From an uncultured Eubacteriales bacterium (GTDB taxonomy: Bacteria > Bacillota > Clostridia > Christensenellales > Aristaeellaceae): a DNA stretch of 35,999 nucleotides. The translations under genes and the position numbers were made by a program. Positions 7,448 through 15,410 of the stretch are shown here, in pieces (positions within the stretch are counted from its first letter, which is position 1; the number at the start of each line of letters is the position of its first letter). The notes beneath the pieces are model-generated. The model was not told the DNA's origin and searched no databases. It saw only the letters and a program-made list of their open reading frames with translations. The stretch lies in assembly GCA_944349545.1 (NCBI GenBank), contig CALVNG010000017.1, positions 1 through 35,999 on the forward strand, read 5' to 3'.

Positions 7448-8659
7448 ATGGCCAATGTCTGCCTCATCGCCACCATGGATACCAAAGCGGCCGAGGCGCG
7501 CTTTCTGCGCGCCCGGCTGGAGCGCCTGGGCCTGACGGTCACGCTGGTGGATACCGGCATTCTAAGGCCCAGCCCCGCCGACGCCGAGATCTCCCAGCGG
7601 GAGGTGCTGGGCGAGCAGGCGGACGAGGTAGCCAAGGTCAAGACCCGTTCCGAGGCGGCCGACTTCATGATGCGCGGCCTGTGCCGCGTGGTGGGGGAAT
7701 TGCGCGCCGGGGGCCGGCTGGACGCCGTCGTATCCCTGGGCGGTTCGGGCGGCACGTCCATGGCCAGCGCCGCCATGCGCACCCTGCCCCTGGGCGTGCC
7801 CAAGGTGATCGTGTCCACGATGGCTTCGGGCAACACGCTGCCCTACGTGCAGGGTGAGGATATCCTTCTGCTCAATCCCGTGGTGGATATCCAGAACCTG
7901 AACTTCCTCACCACCAACGCGCTCAGCCGCGCGGCGGCCATCGTGGCCGCCATGCTCGCCGAGCCCCTCGCTCCGCAGAAGGAGCGCAGGGCGATCGCCG
8001 TCAGCGGCTTCGGGGTGACCACGCCCTGCGTGGATGCCTGCGTGGCGCGCCTGGAAAAGGCGGGCTACGAGGTGCTGGTGTTCCATGCGCGCGGCATGTC
8101 CGGCGGGCGCATCATGGAAAAGATGATCGCCGAGGGCCATTTTGCCGGCGTGCTCGACCTGACCACCAGCGAAATCGCCGACGAGGTGGCGGGCGGCATC
8201 TACGCCGTAGGGCCCCAGCGCCTGCGCACCGCCGCCGAGAAGGGCGTGCCCTGCGTGGTTACGCCCGGCGCGCTGGAGATGGTCAACCTGGGCGCCGAGG
8301 ACACGCTCACCGACGCGCAGAAAGCCCGCGTGCTCTACCGTCACAGCCCGTCCTCGGTGAAGATGCGCGCCAACGCCGACGAGATGCGCGCCTGCGCGCG
8401 CGTGTTCGCCGAGCGCCTGAGCGGCTCGCGTGGCAACGTCGCGGTGCTTGCGGCAAAACGCGGCTTTTCCATGGTCAACCGCGAGGGCCAGGTATTCTAT
8501 GATCCCCAGGCGGACCAGGCCTTCCTGGACGAGCTGACGGCCGTCATGCCCGCCCAGGTGCCTGTGCGCGTGATGGACCTGCACCACAACGACGAGGCCT
8601 TTGCAAACGCGTGCGTGGACGAGCTGCTTTCGCTGATGGCAAAAAAGGAGAGGGATTAA
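7448..8659 (+). CDS. Tm-1-like ATP-binding domain protein (UPF0261)
   Basis: A 403-residue cytoplasmic protein of the UPF0261/Tm-1 N-terminal family. It begins ANVCLIATMDTKAAEARFLR, the family's conserved start (xGTxDTKxxE). It has the glycine-rich nucleotide loop SLGGSGGTSMASAAM near residue 100 and the later blocks KVIVSTMASGNT, VTTPCVDACVARLEKAGYEV, DLTTSEIADEV and CVVTPGALEMVN. In the tomato virus-resistance protein Tm-1 this domain is fused to a TIM barrel like the next gene product here, so the two probably form one enzyme or complex. The reaction is unknown. Its place between carboxylate transporters suggests action on the imported acid. Confidence 0.92.
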   Translation: MANVCLIATMDTKAAEARFLRARLERLGLTVTLVDTGILRPSPADAEISQREVLGEQADEVAKVKTRSEAADFMMRGLCRVVGELRAGGRLDAVVSLGGSGGTSMASAAMRTLPLGVPKVIVSTMASGNTLPYVQGEDILLLNPVVDIQNLNFLTTNALSRAAAIVAAMLAEPLAPQKERRAIAVSGFGVTTPCVDACVARLEKAGYEVLVFHARGMSGGRIMEKMIAEGHFAGVLDLTTSEIADEVAGGIYAVGPQRLRTAAEKGVPCVVTPGALEMVNLGAEDTLTDAQKARVLYRHSPSSVKMRANADEMRACARVFAERLSGSRGNVAVLAAKRGFSMVNREGQVFYDPQADQAFLDELTAVMPAQVPVRVMDLHHNDEAFANACVDELLSLMAKKERD

Positions 8660-8661
8660 TC

Positions 8662-9486
8662 ATGCAGGAAAAACAGCAGATTCTTGAGAATCTTCATCAG
8701 AAAATCGAACGGGGCGAGCCCATCATCGCCTGCGCCGCTGGCGCGGGGCTGATCGCGCGCCTGGAGGAAAAGAGCGGCGCGGACCTCATCGTGGTCTACA
8801 ACTCCGGCCGCTACCGCATGAACGGCATCGCCTCCATCGCGGGCAACCTGCCCATCGGCGACGCCAACCAGATCGTCTACGAAATGGGCCGGGACCAGAT
8901 CCTGCCCATGGTGCATCATACCCCCGTGGTGGCCGGCATCTACGGCGTGGACCCCACCCGCGACATGCGGCGTTTCCTGCAGAGCCTGTGGGATATCGGC
9001 TACCGCTGCGTCATCAACTTCCCCACCATCGGCAAGCTCTCCGGCCCCATCCGCAGGGAGCTGGAGCAGGTGGGTCTGGGCTTTGCCAAGGAGCTGTCCA
9101 GCCTCAAGCTGGCTTCCGAGATGGGCTTTGTCACCCTTGCCTACTGCTACTGCCCGGAGGAGGCCGAAATGCTCGCGCGCGAGGGCATCGACATTCTGGT
9201 TTCGCACGTGGGCCTCACCGCGGGCGGCGATGTGGGCGTGAAGCAGGCCAGCCCCATGGAGGAGGCCATCGCCAAGACGCAGGCCATCCTCAGCGCGGGC
9301 CGGGCCGTGCGGAGCGATATCATCCCCCTGTGCCACGGCGGCCCCATCGTCAAGCCGGAGGACGTCGCGCGCGTCGTGAAGGAAACCTGCGCCGTGGGCT
9401 TTGTGGCTGCTTCCAGCATCGAACGCCTGCCCATTGAGACGGCCGTCTCCTCCACCGTGCAGGCCCTCAAGAGCATCACAAAATGA
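8662..9486 (+). CDS. Phosphoenolpyruvate-hydrolase-like TIM-barrel protein
   Basis: A 274-residue protein matching the PEP-hydrolase/TIM-barrel 'signal transduction' family, the bacterial equivalent of the Tm-1 C-terminal half. Visible blocks are IIACAAGAGLIARLEEKSGA, DLIVVYNSGRYRMNG, LPIGDANQIVYEMG, VVAGIYGVDPTRD and HVGLTAGGDVGVK, with a late HGGPIVKPEDV and FVAASSIERLPIE. A barrel with a C-C lyase or hydrolase role is the usual guess; no reaction is proven for the family as far as I know. Starts AGGAGAGGGATTAATC-ATG, 2 nt after the Tm-1-like stop. Its own stop overlaps the DASS start by 4 nt. Confidence 0.9.
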   Translation: MQEKQQILENLHQKIERGEPIIACAAGAGLIARLEEKSGADLIVVYNSGRYRMNGIASIAGNLPIGDANQIVYEMGRDQILPMVHHTPVVAGIYGVDPTRDMRRFLQSLWDIGYRCVINFPTIGKLSGPIRRELEQVGLGFAKELSSLKLASEMGFVTLAYCYCPEEAEMLAREGIDILVSHVGLTAGGDVGVKQASPMEEAIAKTQAILSAGRAVRSDIIPLCHGGPIVKPEDVARVVKETCAVGFVAASSIERLPIETAVSSTVQALKSITK

Positions 9487-10856
9487 GGCGCGTGCATGTG
9501 AAGCCGGCGCTGTTTTACGCAACGCTGGCAGCTGTGCTGGGCCTGTGCGCGGTCGCGCCGCGGCTCGACCTTGGGGAGAGCCGCAGCGCCGTCATGGCCT
9601 CAGCCATACTGGTTTTTGCCATTCTGAACTGGATCGCGGAAACCGCGCCCATCGCGGTCACGTCGCTGGCGGTGGTCGCCATCACGCCGCTCACGGGCCT
9701 GATGAGCTTTTCCCAGTCGGTGCAGAAAAGCTTCGGCAACTCCATCTTCGGTTTCTTCCTGGGCGTGCTGCTGCTTTCCTACGCCTTCCGCGAAACCGAC
9801 CTGGGCAAGCTCATCTCCCGCGGAATCTTCCGCCTGTTCGGCAAAAGCCCCCGCGGCGTGGTGCTGGGCATCATGATTTCCGGCGCGCTGCTGGCCATGT
9901 GGGTGACCGAGGTGGCCGCTGCCGCCATCGTGTTCCCCATCGCCCTGTCCATCTGGGACAAGGCCGCCGGCCGCGAGGATCACGCCGCGCTGGGCCGGGC
10001 CATGATGCTGGGCGTGGCCTGGGGCTGCGCCTTCGGCGGCGTGGCCACGCCCATCGCCACCGGCGCCAACCTCATCGCGGTGAGCTACCTGGAGGAATAC
10101 TGCGGCATCTCGGTGGATTTCGGCCAGTGGATGCTCATCGGCGTGCCCATCTGCGCCACGCTCATCGCCGTCGGCTGGCTGATTCTCACCCGCCCGCTCA
10201 AAAACCGCGAGCCGCTGCAGACCGGCGGCGAGGCGGTCCGCTTCGGCCGCCGGGAAAAATGGCTCTCCGTCATTTTCGGCTGCGCCGTCATGATGTGGGT
10301 CTTTGGCGGCCTCATCGGCCTGGAGAGCTATCACGCGGCGCTGATCTGCGCGCTGATGATGTTCCTGCCGGGCGTGGAGGTCGTGGAGTGGAAGAAGGCC
10401 ATCCAGAACATCAGCTGGGATTCCATCCTCCTCATCTGCGCGGGCGTGCTCATCGGCGACCTGCTCTATTCCTCCGGTGTGGCAGAAACGCTGGCCAGGG
10501 CGTTCTTCGTGCCCCAGCTGCTCAGCGGCGGCCTTCTGGTACGCGGCGTCTACATCGTGCTGTCCGTGTCGGTGCTTAAGATTCTCTTCTCCAGCAACAC
10601 GGTCTCCGGGGTGGTGCTCGTGCCCATCATGATTTCCCTGGCCACGGCCTATGGGCTTTCGCCCTGGGGCGTGGTGGCGCCGTGCATCTTCTCCTCGGCG
10701 CTGTCCCTCATCGTCATTTCCAGCAGCCCCGTCAACGTGATCCCGTATTCCTCCAGGGCTTTCACGCCGGGGGATATGGCCCGCTACGGCCTGGTGATGA
10801 CGGTGCTCACCGCCCTGATCATCGGCGGCTGGCTCGCCCTGCTGGGCGTGAATTGA
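9483..10856 (+). CDS. DASS/SLC13-family anion (carboxylate) transporter
   Basis: A 457-residue integral membrane protein with about 11-12 hydrophobic segments in two inverted halves. The first-half motif is GGVATPIATGANL (equivalent of the SNT/GTxxN loop). The second half carries the canonical SNT in LFSSNTVSGVVLVP. ALSLIVISSSPVNVIPYSS near the C-terminus is the conserved NxI loop of divalent-anion:Na+ symporters. Substrates in the family are dicarboxylates, citrate or sulfate. In this operon it is a second carboxylate carrier beside the TRAP system and could export a product or import a co-substrate. ATG 9483 overlaps the previous stop. The dispersed element 2 with its terminator follows. 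Confidence 0.92.
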   Translation: MRRVHVKPALFYATLAAVLGLCAVAPRLDLGESRSAVMASAILVFAILNWIAETAPIAVTSLAVVAITPLTGLMSFSQSVQKSFGNSIFGFFLGVLLLSYAFRETDLGKLISRGIFRLFGKSPRGVVLGIMISGALLAMWVTEVAAAAIVFPIALSIWDKAAGREDHAALGRAMMLGVAWGCAFGGVATPIATGANLIAVSYLEEYCGISVDFGQWMLIGVPICATLIAVGWLILTRPLKNREPLQTGGEAVRFGRREKWLSVIFGCAVMMWVFGGLIGLESYHAALICALMMFLPGVEVVEWKKAIQNISWDSILLICAGVLIGDLLYSSGVAETLARAFFVPQLLSGGLLVRGVYIVLSVSVLKILFSSNTVSGVVLVPIMISLATAYGLSPWGVVAPCIFSSALSLIVISSSPVNVIPYSSRAFTPGDMARYGLVMTVLTALIIGGWLALLGVN

Positions 10857-10864
10857 ACAGGCAA

Positions 10865-11094
10865 AGGCGCGCGTCCCCGCCGGGGGCGCGCCTCAGACTG
10901 TTGAAAAACCCCCTGTTTTTGGGGAGAGCCGCGTTTCTTGCGCCTTTTAGGCGCTCGCAACGCTCGCAAGAAATGCTGCGGCATAAGGCTTTGGGGCTCT
11001 GCCCCAAACCCCGGCAGGGGGATGATCCCCCTGCACCCCGCACTTTGTCAGCGGTCTGAGGCGCGCGTCCCCGCCGGGGGCGCGCCTGTTTTTT
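10865..11094 (+). repeat. Dispersed element flanked by copies of a terminator stem (element 2)
   Basis: A 29-nt stem-loop beginning AGGCGCGCGTCCCC and ending GGGGGCGCGCCT lies at 10865-10893 and, identical and in direct orientation, at 11059-11087. Only the right copy has a T-tail. The 165 nt between start CTCAGACTGTTGAAAAA and end TTTGTCAGCGGTCTGAG; 14 of 17 bases of these ends match as inverted repeats. The interior has paired blocks (TTTGGGGCTCTGCCCCAAA, GGGGGATGATCCCC, TTTCTTGCG...CGCAAGAAA) of a type I recall as common in intergenic DNA of gut Clostridia. No gene is present. Confidence 0.72.
11059..11094 (+). terminator. Rho-independent terminator of the TAXI-DASS operon
   Basis: The right copy of the 29-nt stem-loop (11059-11087), with CCCC/GGGG and CGCGCC arms, is followed by GTTTTTT at 11088-11094. 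The left copy at 10865-10893 has the same stem but no T-run. Confidence 0.8.
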
Positions 11095-11138
11095 GCGGGA
11101 AGCCCACGGAGCGCCGGCGCTCATGGCGGGCAGGGGCG

Positions 11139-11168
11139 TTCGACAAATGCGGGGATCTGCTGTATACT
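11139..11168 (+). promoter_or_regulatory. Promoter of the DUF362 gene
   Basis: TTCGAC (11139-11144), an 18-nt spacer and TATACT (11163-11168). The leader to ATG 11267 would be about 90 nt and is GC-rich, without a clear structure that I can support. Confidence 0.5.
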
Positions 11169-11266
11169 GGAGGCAGACCGGCGCGTCCCGCGCCGTCCGC
11201 GGCATCCTCCACGGGACCCCGGACGGACGGCGCGCCAAGCCTGCGGCAAAGGTGGATGAAAAAACA

Positions 11267-12343
11267 ATGGGAAAAATCTATCAGATTTACGGGCGTGACG
11301 CCCACGACATGACGATGAGGCTGCTGGAGGCGGCTGGAGCCATCCGGCTGGTGCCCTCCGGCGGCGGGGTCGCGCTCAAGCCCAATCTGGTCGTGGCGGG
11401 GACGGCGGAGAACGGGGCGATAACCCATCCGGGCGTGCTGAGCGGCTGCCTGGAGTACTTCCGGGCGCATGGGGTGACAGACCTGAGCGTCATCGAGAGC
11501 AGCTGGGTGGGGGAGGAGACGCTGCGCGCCATGCGCAGGGCCGGCTACGAGGAGGTATGCCGGCGCTATGACGCGCCCTTCTGCGACCTGAAGAAGGACG
11601 GGACCCGTCCGGTCCAGACCGCCGTGGGGCCGATCGAAATTTGCCGCCGCGCGCTGGACGCCGGGCTGCTGGTGGACCTGCCGGTGCTCAAGGGCCATTG
11701 TCAGACGGTGATGACCTGCGCCCTGAAAAATCTCAAGGGCTGTCTGCCGGACAAGGAGAAACGCCGCTTCCATGCCATGGGGCTGCACCGGCCCATCGCC
11801 GCGCTGGGCGCCGCGCTCCGGCCGGGGCTGATCGTGGTGGACAGCATCTGCGGGGATCTGGATTTTGAGGAGGGCGGCAACCCGGTGCAGACGGGACGCA
11901 TGTATCTGGGCACCGACGCGGTCCAGCTGGATGCCTACGGCTGCGCCCTCATGGGGCTGAGGCCGGAGGATGTGGCCTACATCGGCCTGGCCGAGCAGTA
12001 CGGCGCCGGCTGCGCCGCCTGGTCCGCGGACGACCTGACGGAGCTTAACAGCCCCTGCGAAGCCGCGGACTATCCCGGCCCCAGCGGCGCCGTGGCCGCG
12101 CTGACGCGCGGCGTCCACGAAAACCAGGCGTGCTCCGCCTGCTTTGCGGCGCTGGTGCGCGCGCTGCACGCGACCGGGCGCGGTGTAGGAGGCGACATCT
12201 ACATCGGCCAGGGATGGCGCGGACAGACGCCGGACGGCCTGGGCATCGGAAACTGCTGCCGCGGCTGCGCGTCTTGCGTGGAGGGCTGTCCGCCCGCGGC
12301 GGACGCCGTCGCGCGAAGGCTGGAGACGTGGAACGGGCGATAA
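11267..12343 (+). CDS. DUF362 family iron-sulfur protein
   Basis: A 358-residue protein of the DUF362 family. Landmarks are VALKPNLVVAGTAENGAITHPGVL, VIESSWVG, DLPVLKGHCQTVMTCALKNLKGCLPD, VVDSICGDLDFEEGGNPV and LDAYGCALMG. The C-terminus adds a 4Fe-4S ferredoxin motif, CRGCASCVEGCP (C-x2-C-x2-C-x3-CP), and a separate CSAC pair about 45 residues earlier. A cytoplasmic redox or Fe-S role is likely; the family has no settled reaction. ATG 11267 (MGKIYQIYG) was chosen because the family's conserved part begins there; AAAGGTGG lies 11 nt upstream. It is a single-gene unit with its own promoter and terminator and no clear functional tie to its neighbours. Confidence 0.85.
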   Translation: MGKIYQIYGRDAHDMTMRLLEAAGAIRLVPSGGGVALKPNLVVAGTAENGAITHPGVLSGCLEYFRAHGVTDLSVIESSWVGEETLRAMRRAGYEEVCRRYDAPFCDLKKDGTRPVQTAVGPIEICRRALDAGLLVDLPVLKGHCQTVMTCALKNLKGCLPDKEKRRFHAMGLHRPIAALGAALRPGLIVVDSICGDLDFEEGGNPVQTGRMYLGTDAVQLDAYGCALMGLRPEDVAYIGLAEQYGAGCAAWSADDLTELNSPCEAADYPGPSGAVAALTRGVHENQACSACFAALVRALHATGRGVGGDIYIGQGWRGQTPDGLGIGNCCRGCASCVEGCPPAADAVARRLETWNGR

Positions 12344-12474
12344 AGAAGCGCGCGTCAAAGGCCGCTGCGAACCGAAACCGCCGCTTTCGGGGCCGGCCCG
12401 CGCACACGCTCGCGCCGCGGGACGCGCAGCCGATGCTGTGCCACGGACTGCCGCCGTACGACACGGCGCGCGAA

Positions 12475-12531
12475 AGACCTGAGCGCCTTTCCCGGCTGGC
12501 CGGGACTCATCGGCGCTCAAGTCTTTTTTTT
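12475..12531 (+). terminator. Rho-independent terminator after the DUF362 gene
   Basis: Arms 12475-12487 and 12512-12524 pair at 12 of 13 positions. A 6-bp hairpin (TCCCGG/CCGGGA) sits in the loop, and a T-run follows to 12531. The 130 nt between the DUF362 stop and this stem hold nothing I can identify. Confidence 0.85.
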
Positions 12532-12568
12532 GCTCCGCGCTTTTTTCATGACAAAAGGTTCCCACAGG

Positions 12569-12597
12569 TTGACGGAACAAGAAAAATGTGTTACCAT
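12569..12597 (+). promoter_or_regulatory. Promoter of the molybdate-type transport operon
   Basis: TTGACG (12569-12574), a 17-nt spacer and TACCAT (12592-12597) preceded by TGT as an extended -10. The predicted transcription start, near 12604, falls inside the ModE box. Confidence 0.65.
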
Positions 12598-12623
12598 CGT
12601 TATACTCAATAAAATATAACGAT
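12596..12623 (+). promoter_or_regulatory. ModE box (molybdate-responsive operator)
   Basis: ATCGTTATA (12596-12604) and TATAACGAT (12615-12623) are perfect inverted arms with a 10-nt centre. Length (28 bp), arm sequence and spacing match the E. coli ModE operator (ATCGNTATATA-N6-TATATAACGAT), from which the inner two bases of each arm deviate. It covers the end of the -10 and the transcription start, a position that gives repression when molybdate is plentiful. A ModE-type DNA-binding protein is encoded in the same operon at 15407. Confidence 0.85.
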
Positions 12624-12639
12624 GTCAGGAGGAAGTCCC

Positions 12640-13656
12640 ATGTACAAAAGAATGATCGCCCTTGCGCTGAGTCTGATGCTGGCGTTGCTGGCTCCCGTAT
12701 GCCTGGCGGAGAACGCGGCGGGGGAAGGGGCCTTTCCCGTTACGGTCACGGACGCCGCGGGGCGCGAGGTCACGATTGACAAGGCGCCTCAGAAGCTTGT
12801 GAGCGGATACTATATCACCACCTCCATGCTCATTGCCCTGGGGCTTGAGGACCGGCTGGTGGGCATCGAGGCCAAGGCGGACAGCCGCCCCATCTATGCG
12901 CTCGCGGCGCCGGAGCTGCTGGAGCTGCCCAGCGTGGGCACGGCCAAGGAGTTTGATCTGGAGGGCTGCGCGGCGCTGGACCCGGATCTGGTCATCCTTC
13001 CCCTCAAGCTCAAGGACACGGTCCCCGCGCTGGAGGAGCTGGGGATTCCGGCGCTTCTGGTCAACCCGGAGGACCTTGCGCTTCTGGCAGAAACGATTGA
13101 AATGCTGGGCGCGGCGACGGGCGCGCAGGAGCGGGCCGCGGCGCTTCTGGAGGATAACGCCCGGACGGAGGCGGAACTGACGGCGCTTCTGGCGGGGACG
13201 GAGCGTCCGAGGGTGTATCTTGCGGGAAACAGCAGCTACCTGAGCACGGCGGGCGCCAAGATGTATCAGAACAGCCTCATCGAGCTGGGCGGCGGGGAGA
13301 ACGTGGCCGCCAGCATCGAGGATACCTACTGGGCGGAGATTTCCTACGAGCAGCTCCTGGCGTGGAACCCCGAAGCAATCGTGATCGTGCCGGAGGCCGC
13401 CTACACCCGCGAGGAGCTGGTCGGCGACCCGCAGCTCGCCGGGCTGGACGCCATTGAAAACGGCGCGGTCTACGAAATGCCCTCTGCGTTTGAGGCGTGG
13501 GACTCGCCCGTCCCCAGCGCCATGCTGGGCAGCCGCTGGATGGCGGCCGTGCTGCATGAAGAGGAATATCCCTTTGAAACCTTCTGTGCCGATGCGGAGG
13601 CGTTTTACGCGGCGTTTTACGGCATCACGATCGATACCGCCCTTCTGACGAAATGA
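12640..13656 (+). CDS. Periplasmic-type substrate-binding protein of a molybdate/tungstate ABC importer (class III, TroA/BtuF fold)
   Basis: A 338-residue exported protein with a signal peptide at about 1-24 (MYKRMIALALSLMLALLAP, then VCLAEN). It then follows the helical-backbone binding-protein pattern: FPVTVTDAAGREVTIDKAPQ, LEGCAALDPDLVILPLKLKD and YEQLLAWNPEAIVIVPEAA. This fold serves Fe-siderophores, cobalamin and, in MolBCA systems, molybdate or tungstate. Here the ModE box, the ModE-like gene and the cofactor gene downstream make molybdate/tungstate the best call (inference). ATG 12640 follows AGGAGG by 7 nt and was preferred to ATG 12622, which lacks a site. A true lipobox is absent; the Cys in APVCLA does not fit well. 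Confidence 0.85.
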   Translation: MYKRMIALALSLMLALLAPVCLAENAAGEGAFPVTVTDAAGREVTIDKAPQKLVSGYYITTSMLIALGLEDRLVGIEAKADSRPIYALAAPELLELPSVGTAKEFDLEGCAALDPDLVILPLKLKDTVPALEELGIPALLVNPEDLALLAETIEMLGAATGAQERAAALLEDNARTEAELTALLAGTERPRVYLAGNSSYLSTAGAKMYQNSLIELGGGENVAASIEDTYWAEISYEQLLAWNPEAIVIVPEAAYTREELVGDPQLAGLDAIENGAVYEMPSAFEAWDSPVPSAMLGSRWMAAVLHEEEYPFETFCADAEAFYAAFYGITIDTALLTK

Positions 13657-13657
13657 G

Positions 13658-14632
13658 ATGAAAACAGGAAAGAAGCTCGCGCTGTACTTTGCGGCGGCCC
13701 TCGTGGTTACGGGGGCTGCCTTTGCCGCTTCTCTGGCGGTGGGGCGCTATCCCATCGACTGGACGCGGCTGGCGGCGGACGGCATGGACCGCCGCGTGTT
13801 TTTCACGCTCCGCCTGCCGCGCACGTGCATGGCGCTGCTGGCGGGATTCGCGCTGGGCATAGCGGGCGGCGTGTATCAAACGGTGTTTCAAAACCCCCTG
13901 GCCGCGCCGGATATCATCGGCGTGTCGTCGGGAGCGTCGGCGGGCGCGGCGGCAGCGATTCTGTTTTTCGGCGGCGGCGTTACGCTCACCGCGCTGCTCG
14001 CCTTCGCCGGCGGCATGACGGCGGTGCTGGCGGTGCTGGCCCTGGCCGGCTTCGTGCGGCAGCGGGGCGTCACGGGGATCGTGCTGGCGGGAATCGCCGT
14101 AAACGCCCTCACGCAGTCCATGCTGATGCTGATGAAGCTGACGGCGGACCCGGAAAAGCAGCTTGCCGCCATCGAGTTTTGGACGATGGGCAGCTTCGCG
14201 GATGTGACGATGCAGAAGCTCTGGGGCGTATTGCCGCTCGTCGCCGCGGGGCTTCTGTGCCTGTTTTTGCTCCACCGGCAGATCATCCTGCTGGGCCTTG
14301 GAGAAGAGGACGCCCGCATGCTCGGCGTGCCGGTGGGGGCGATGCGCTGCGCGGTTTTGCTGCTGGCCACGCTGGTCACCGGCTCGGTGGTGAGCATGAC
14401 GGGGCTGATCTCCTTCATCGGGCTGCTCGCGCCGCACATCGCCCGGCTGCTCACCCGCAGCAGCCGCTTTTCAACGACGGTGCTCGCCGGGCTTGCCGGA
14501 GGGGCGCTGCTGCTGGTGGCCGATGTGCTGGCGCGCAGCATCGGATCGAGCGAGGTCCCCGTGAGCATCGTGACCTCGCTGCTGGGCGTACCCTTTCTGC
14601 TGCGGCTGATGTGGGGGGAGCGCAATGGATGA
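13658..14632 (+). CDS. FecCD-family ABC transporter permease (molybdate/tungstate type)
   Basis: A 324-residue permease with about ten hydrophobic segments. Hallmarks are RLPRTCMALLAGFALGIAGG, VFQNPLAAPDIIGVSSGAS, GIVLAGIAVNALTQSMLMLM, IEFWTMGSF, LGLGEEDARMLGV and TGLISFIGLLAPHIARLL; the last is the ATPase-coupling region. It belongs to the BtuC/FecCD/MolB class and would form a homodimer in the membrane. It starts 1 nt after the binding-protein stop and ends 8 nt inside the ATPase gene. Substrate is inferred from context as for the binding protein. Confidence 0.92.
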   Translation: MKTGKKLALYFAAALVVTGAAFAASLAVGRYPIDWTRLAADGMDRRVFFTLRLPRTCMALLAGFALGIAGGVYQTVFQNPLAAPDIIGVSSGASAGAAAAILFFGGGVTLTALLAFAGGMTAVLAVLALAGFVRQRGVTGIVLAGIAVNALTQSMLMLMKLTADPEKQLAAIEFWTMGSFADVTMQKLWGVLPLVAAGLLCLFLLHRQIILLGLGEEDARMLGVPVGAMRCAVLLLATLVTGSVVSMTGLISFIGLLAPHIARLLTRSSRFSTTVLAGLAGGALLLVADVLARSIGSSEVPVSIVTSLLGVPFLLRLMWGERNG

Positions 14633-15410
14633 GCTTCTGCGCGTTGAAAGCCTATGCGCCGGCTACGGGCAGCGTCGGGTGCTGAGGGACGTGTCCTTCT
14701 CGGTGCGCCGCGGCGAGCTGTGCGCGCTGCTGGGGGCCAACGGCTCCGGAAAATCCACGCTTCTGCGGGCGCTGTGCGGCTTGACGGATGCGCCCGAAGG
14801 GTGTATGTTATTGGAAGCGGAAAGCCTGCGGGACATGTCCTGCCGGCGGCGCGCGCAAAGGATCGGCTACCTGGCCCAGCGCAGCACCTGCGAGCTGGCG
14901 CTGAGCGTCATGGACGTCGTGCTGATGGGCTGCAACCCGGCGCTCGGCCCGTTTCAGAAGCCGGGGCCGGAGGACAGGCGCCGCGCCATGGCGCTGCTGG
15001 CGGAGCTGGGAGACGCGGCATGGGCGGAGGCCGGATACCTTTCGCTGAGCGAGGGCCAGCGCCAGCTGGTGCTGTTTGCGCGCACGCTCGTGCGCCGTTC
15101 GCCGCTGCTTTTGCTCGACGAGCCGGACAGCGCGCTGGACTACGAGCGCCGCCACCGGCTGCTGCGCTGGCTGAAGGCGTATGCGCAGAGGGAAGAGGCG
15201 GGGGTTTTGCTCAGCAGCCACGACGCGAACATCGCCCTGCGCTACGCCGACCGCCTGCTCCTGCTCAGGGACGGAAGGCTCGTGGGCCAGGTCCATATGG
15301 CGCGCGCCACCGCCGGGAGCCTTGAGGAAGCGCTCACGAAAATCTACGGCCCGGTCGAGGTTCTGCGCCATGGGAGACACTTTCTGATGACAAGAGGAGA
15401 CGCGGAATGA
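14625..15410 (+). CDS. ABC transporter ATP-binding protein (FepC/MolC type)
   Basis: A 261-residue ATPase. Walker A is GANGSGKST near residue 41. The Q-loop is YLAQRS, the signature LSEGQRQLV, Walker B plus D-loop LLLLDEPDSALD, and the switch His lies in SSHDANIAL. It pairs with the FecCD permease just upstream (8-nt overlap) and overlaps the ModE-like gene by ATGA. It energises uptake of the oxyanion proposed for this operon. Confidence 0.93.
   Translation: MDELLRVESLCAGYGQRRVLRDVSFSVRRGELCALLGANGSGKSTLLRALCGLTDAPEGCMLLEAESLRDMSCRRRAQRIGYLAQRSTCELALSVMDVVLMGCNPALGPFQKPGPEDRRRAMALLAELGDAAWAEAGYLSLSEGQRQLVLFARTLVRRSPLLLLDEPDSALDYERRHRLLRWLKAYAQREEAGVLLSSHDANIALRYADRLLLLRDGRLVGQVHMARATAGSLEEALTKIYGPVEVLRHGRHFLMTRGDAE

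Noticed and set aside
10865-11094. CRISPR array
   Set aside because: Only two copies of a palindromic repeat are present, one of them a working terminator, and there is a single 165-nt 'spacer' and no cas genes.
12366-12371. Substrate of the 12640-15410 ABC importer as iron-siderophore or cobalamin
   Set aside because: The binding-protein and permease families allow it, but the ModE box, ModE-like gene and cofactor transferase in the same operon favour molybdate or tungstate.
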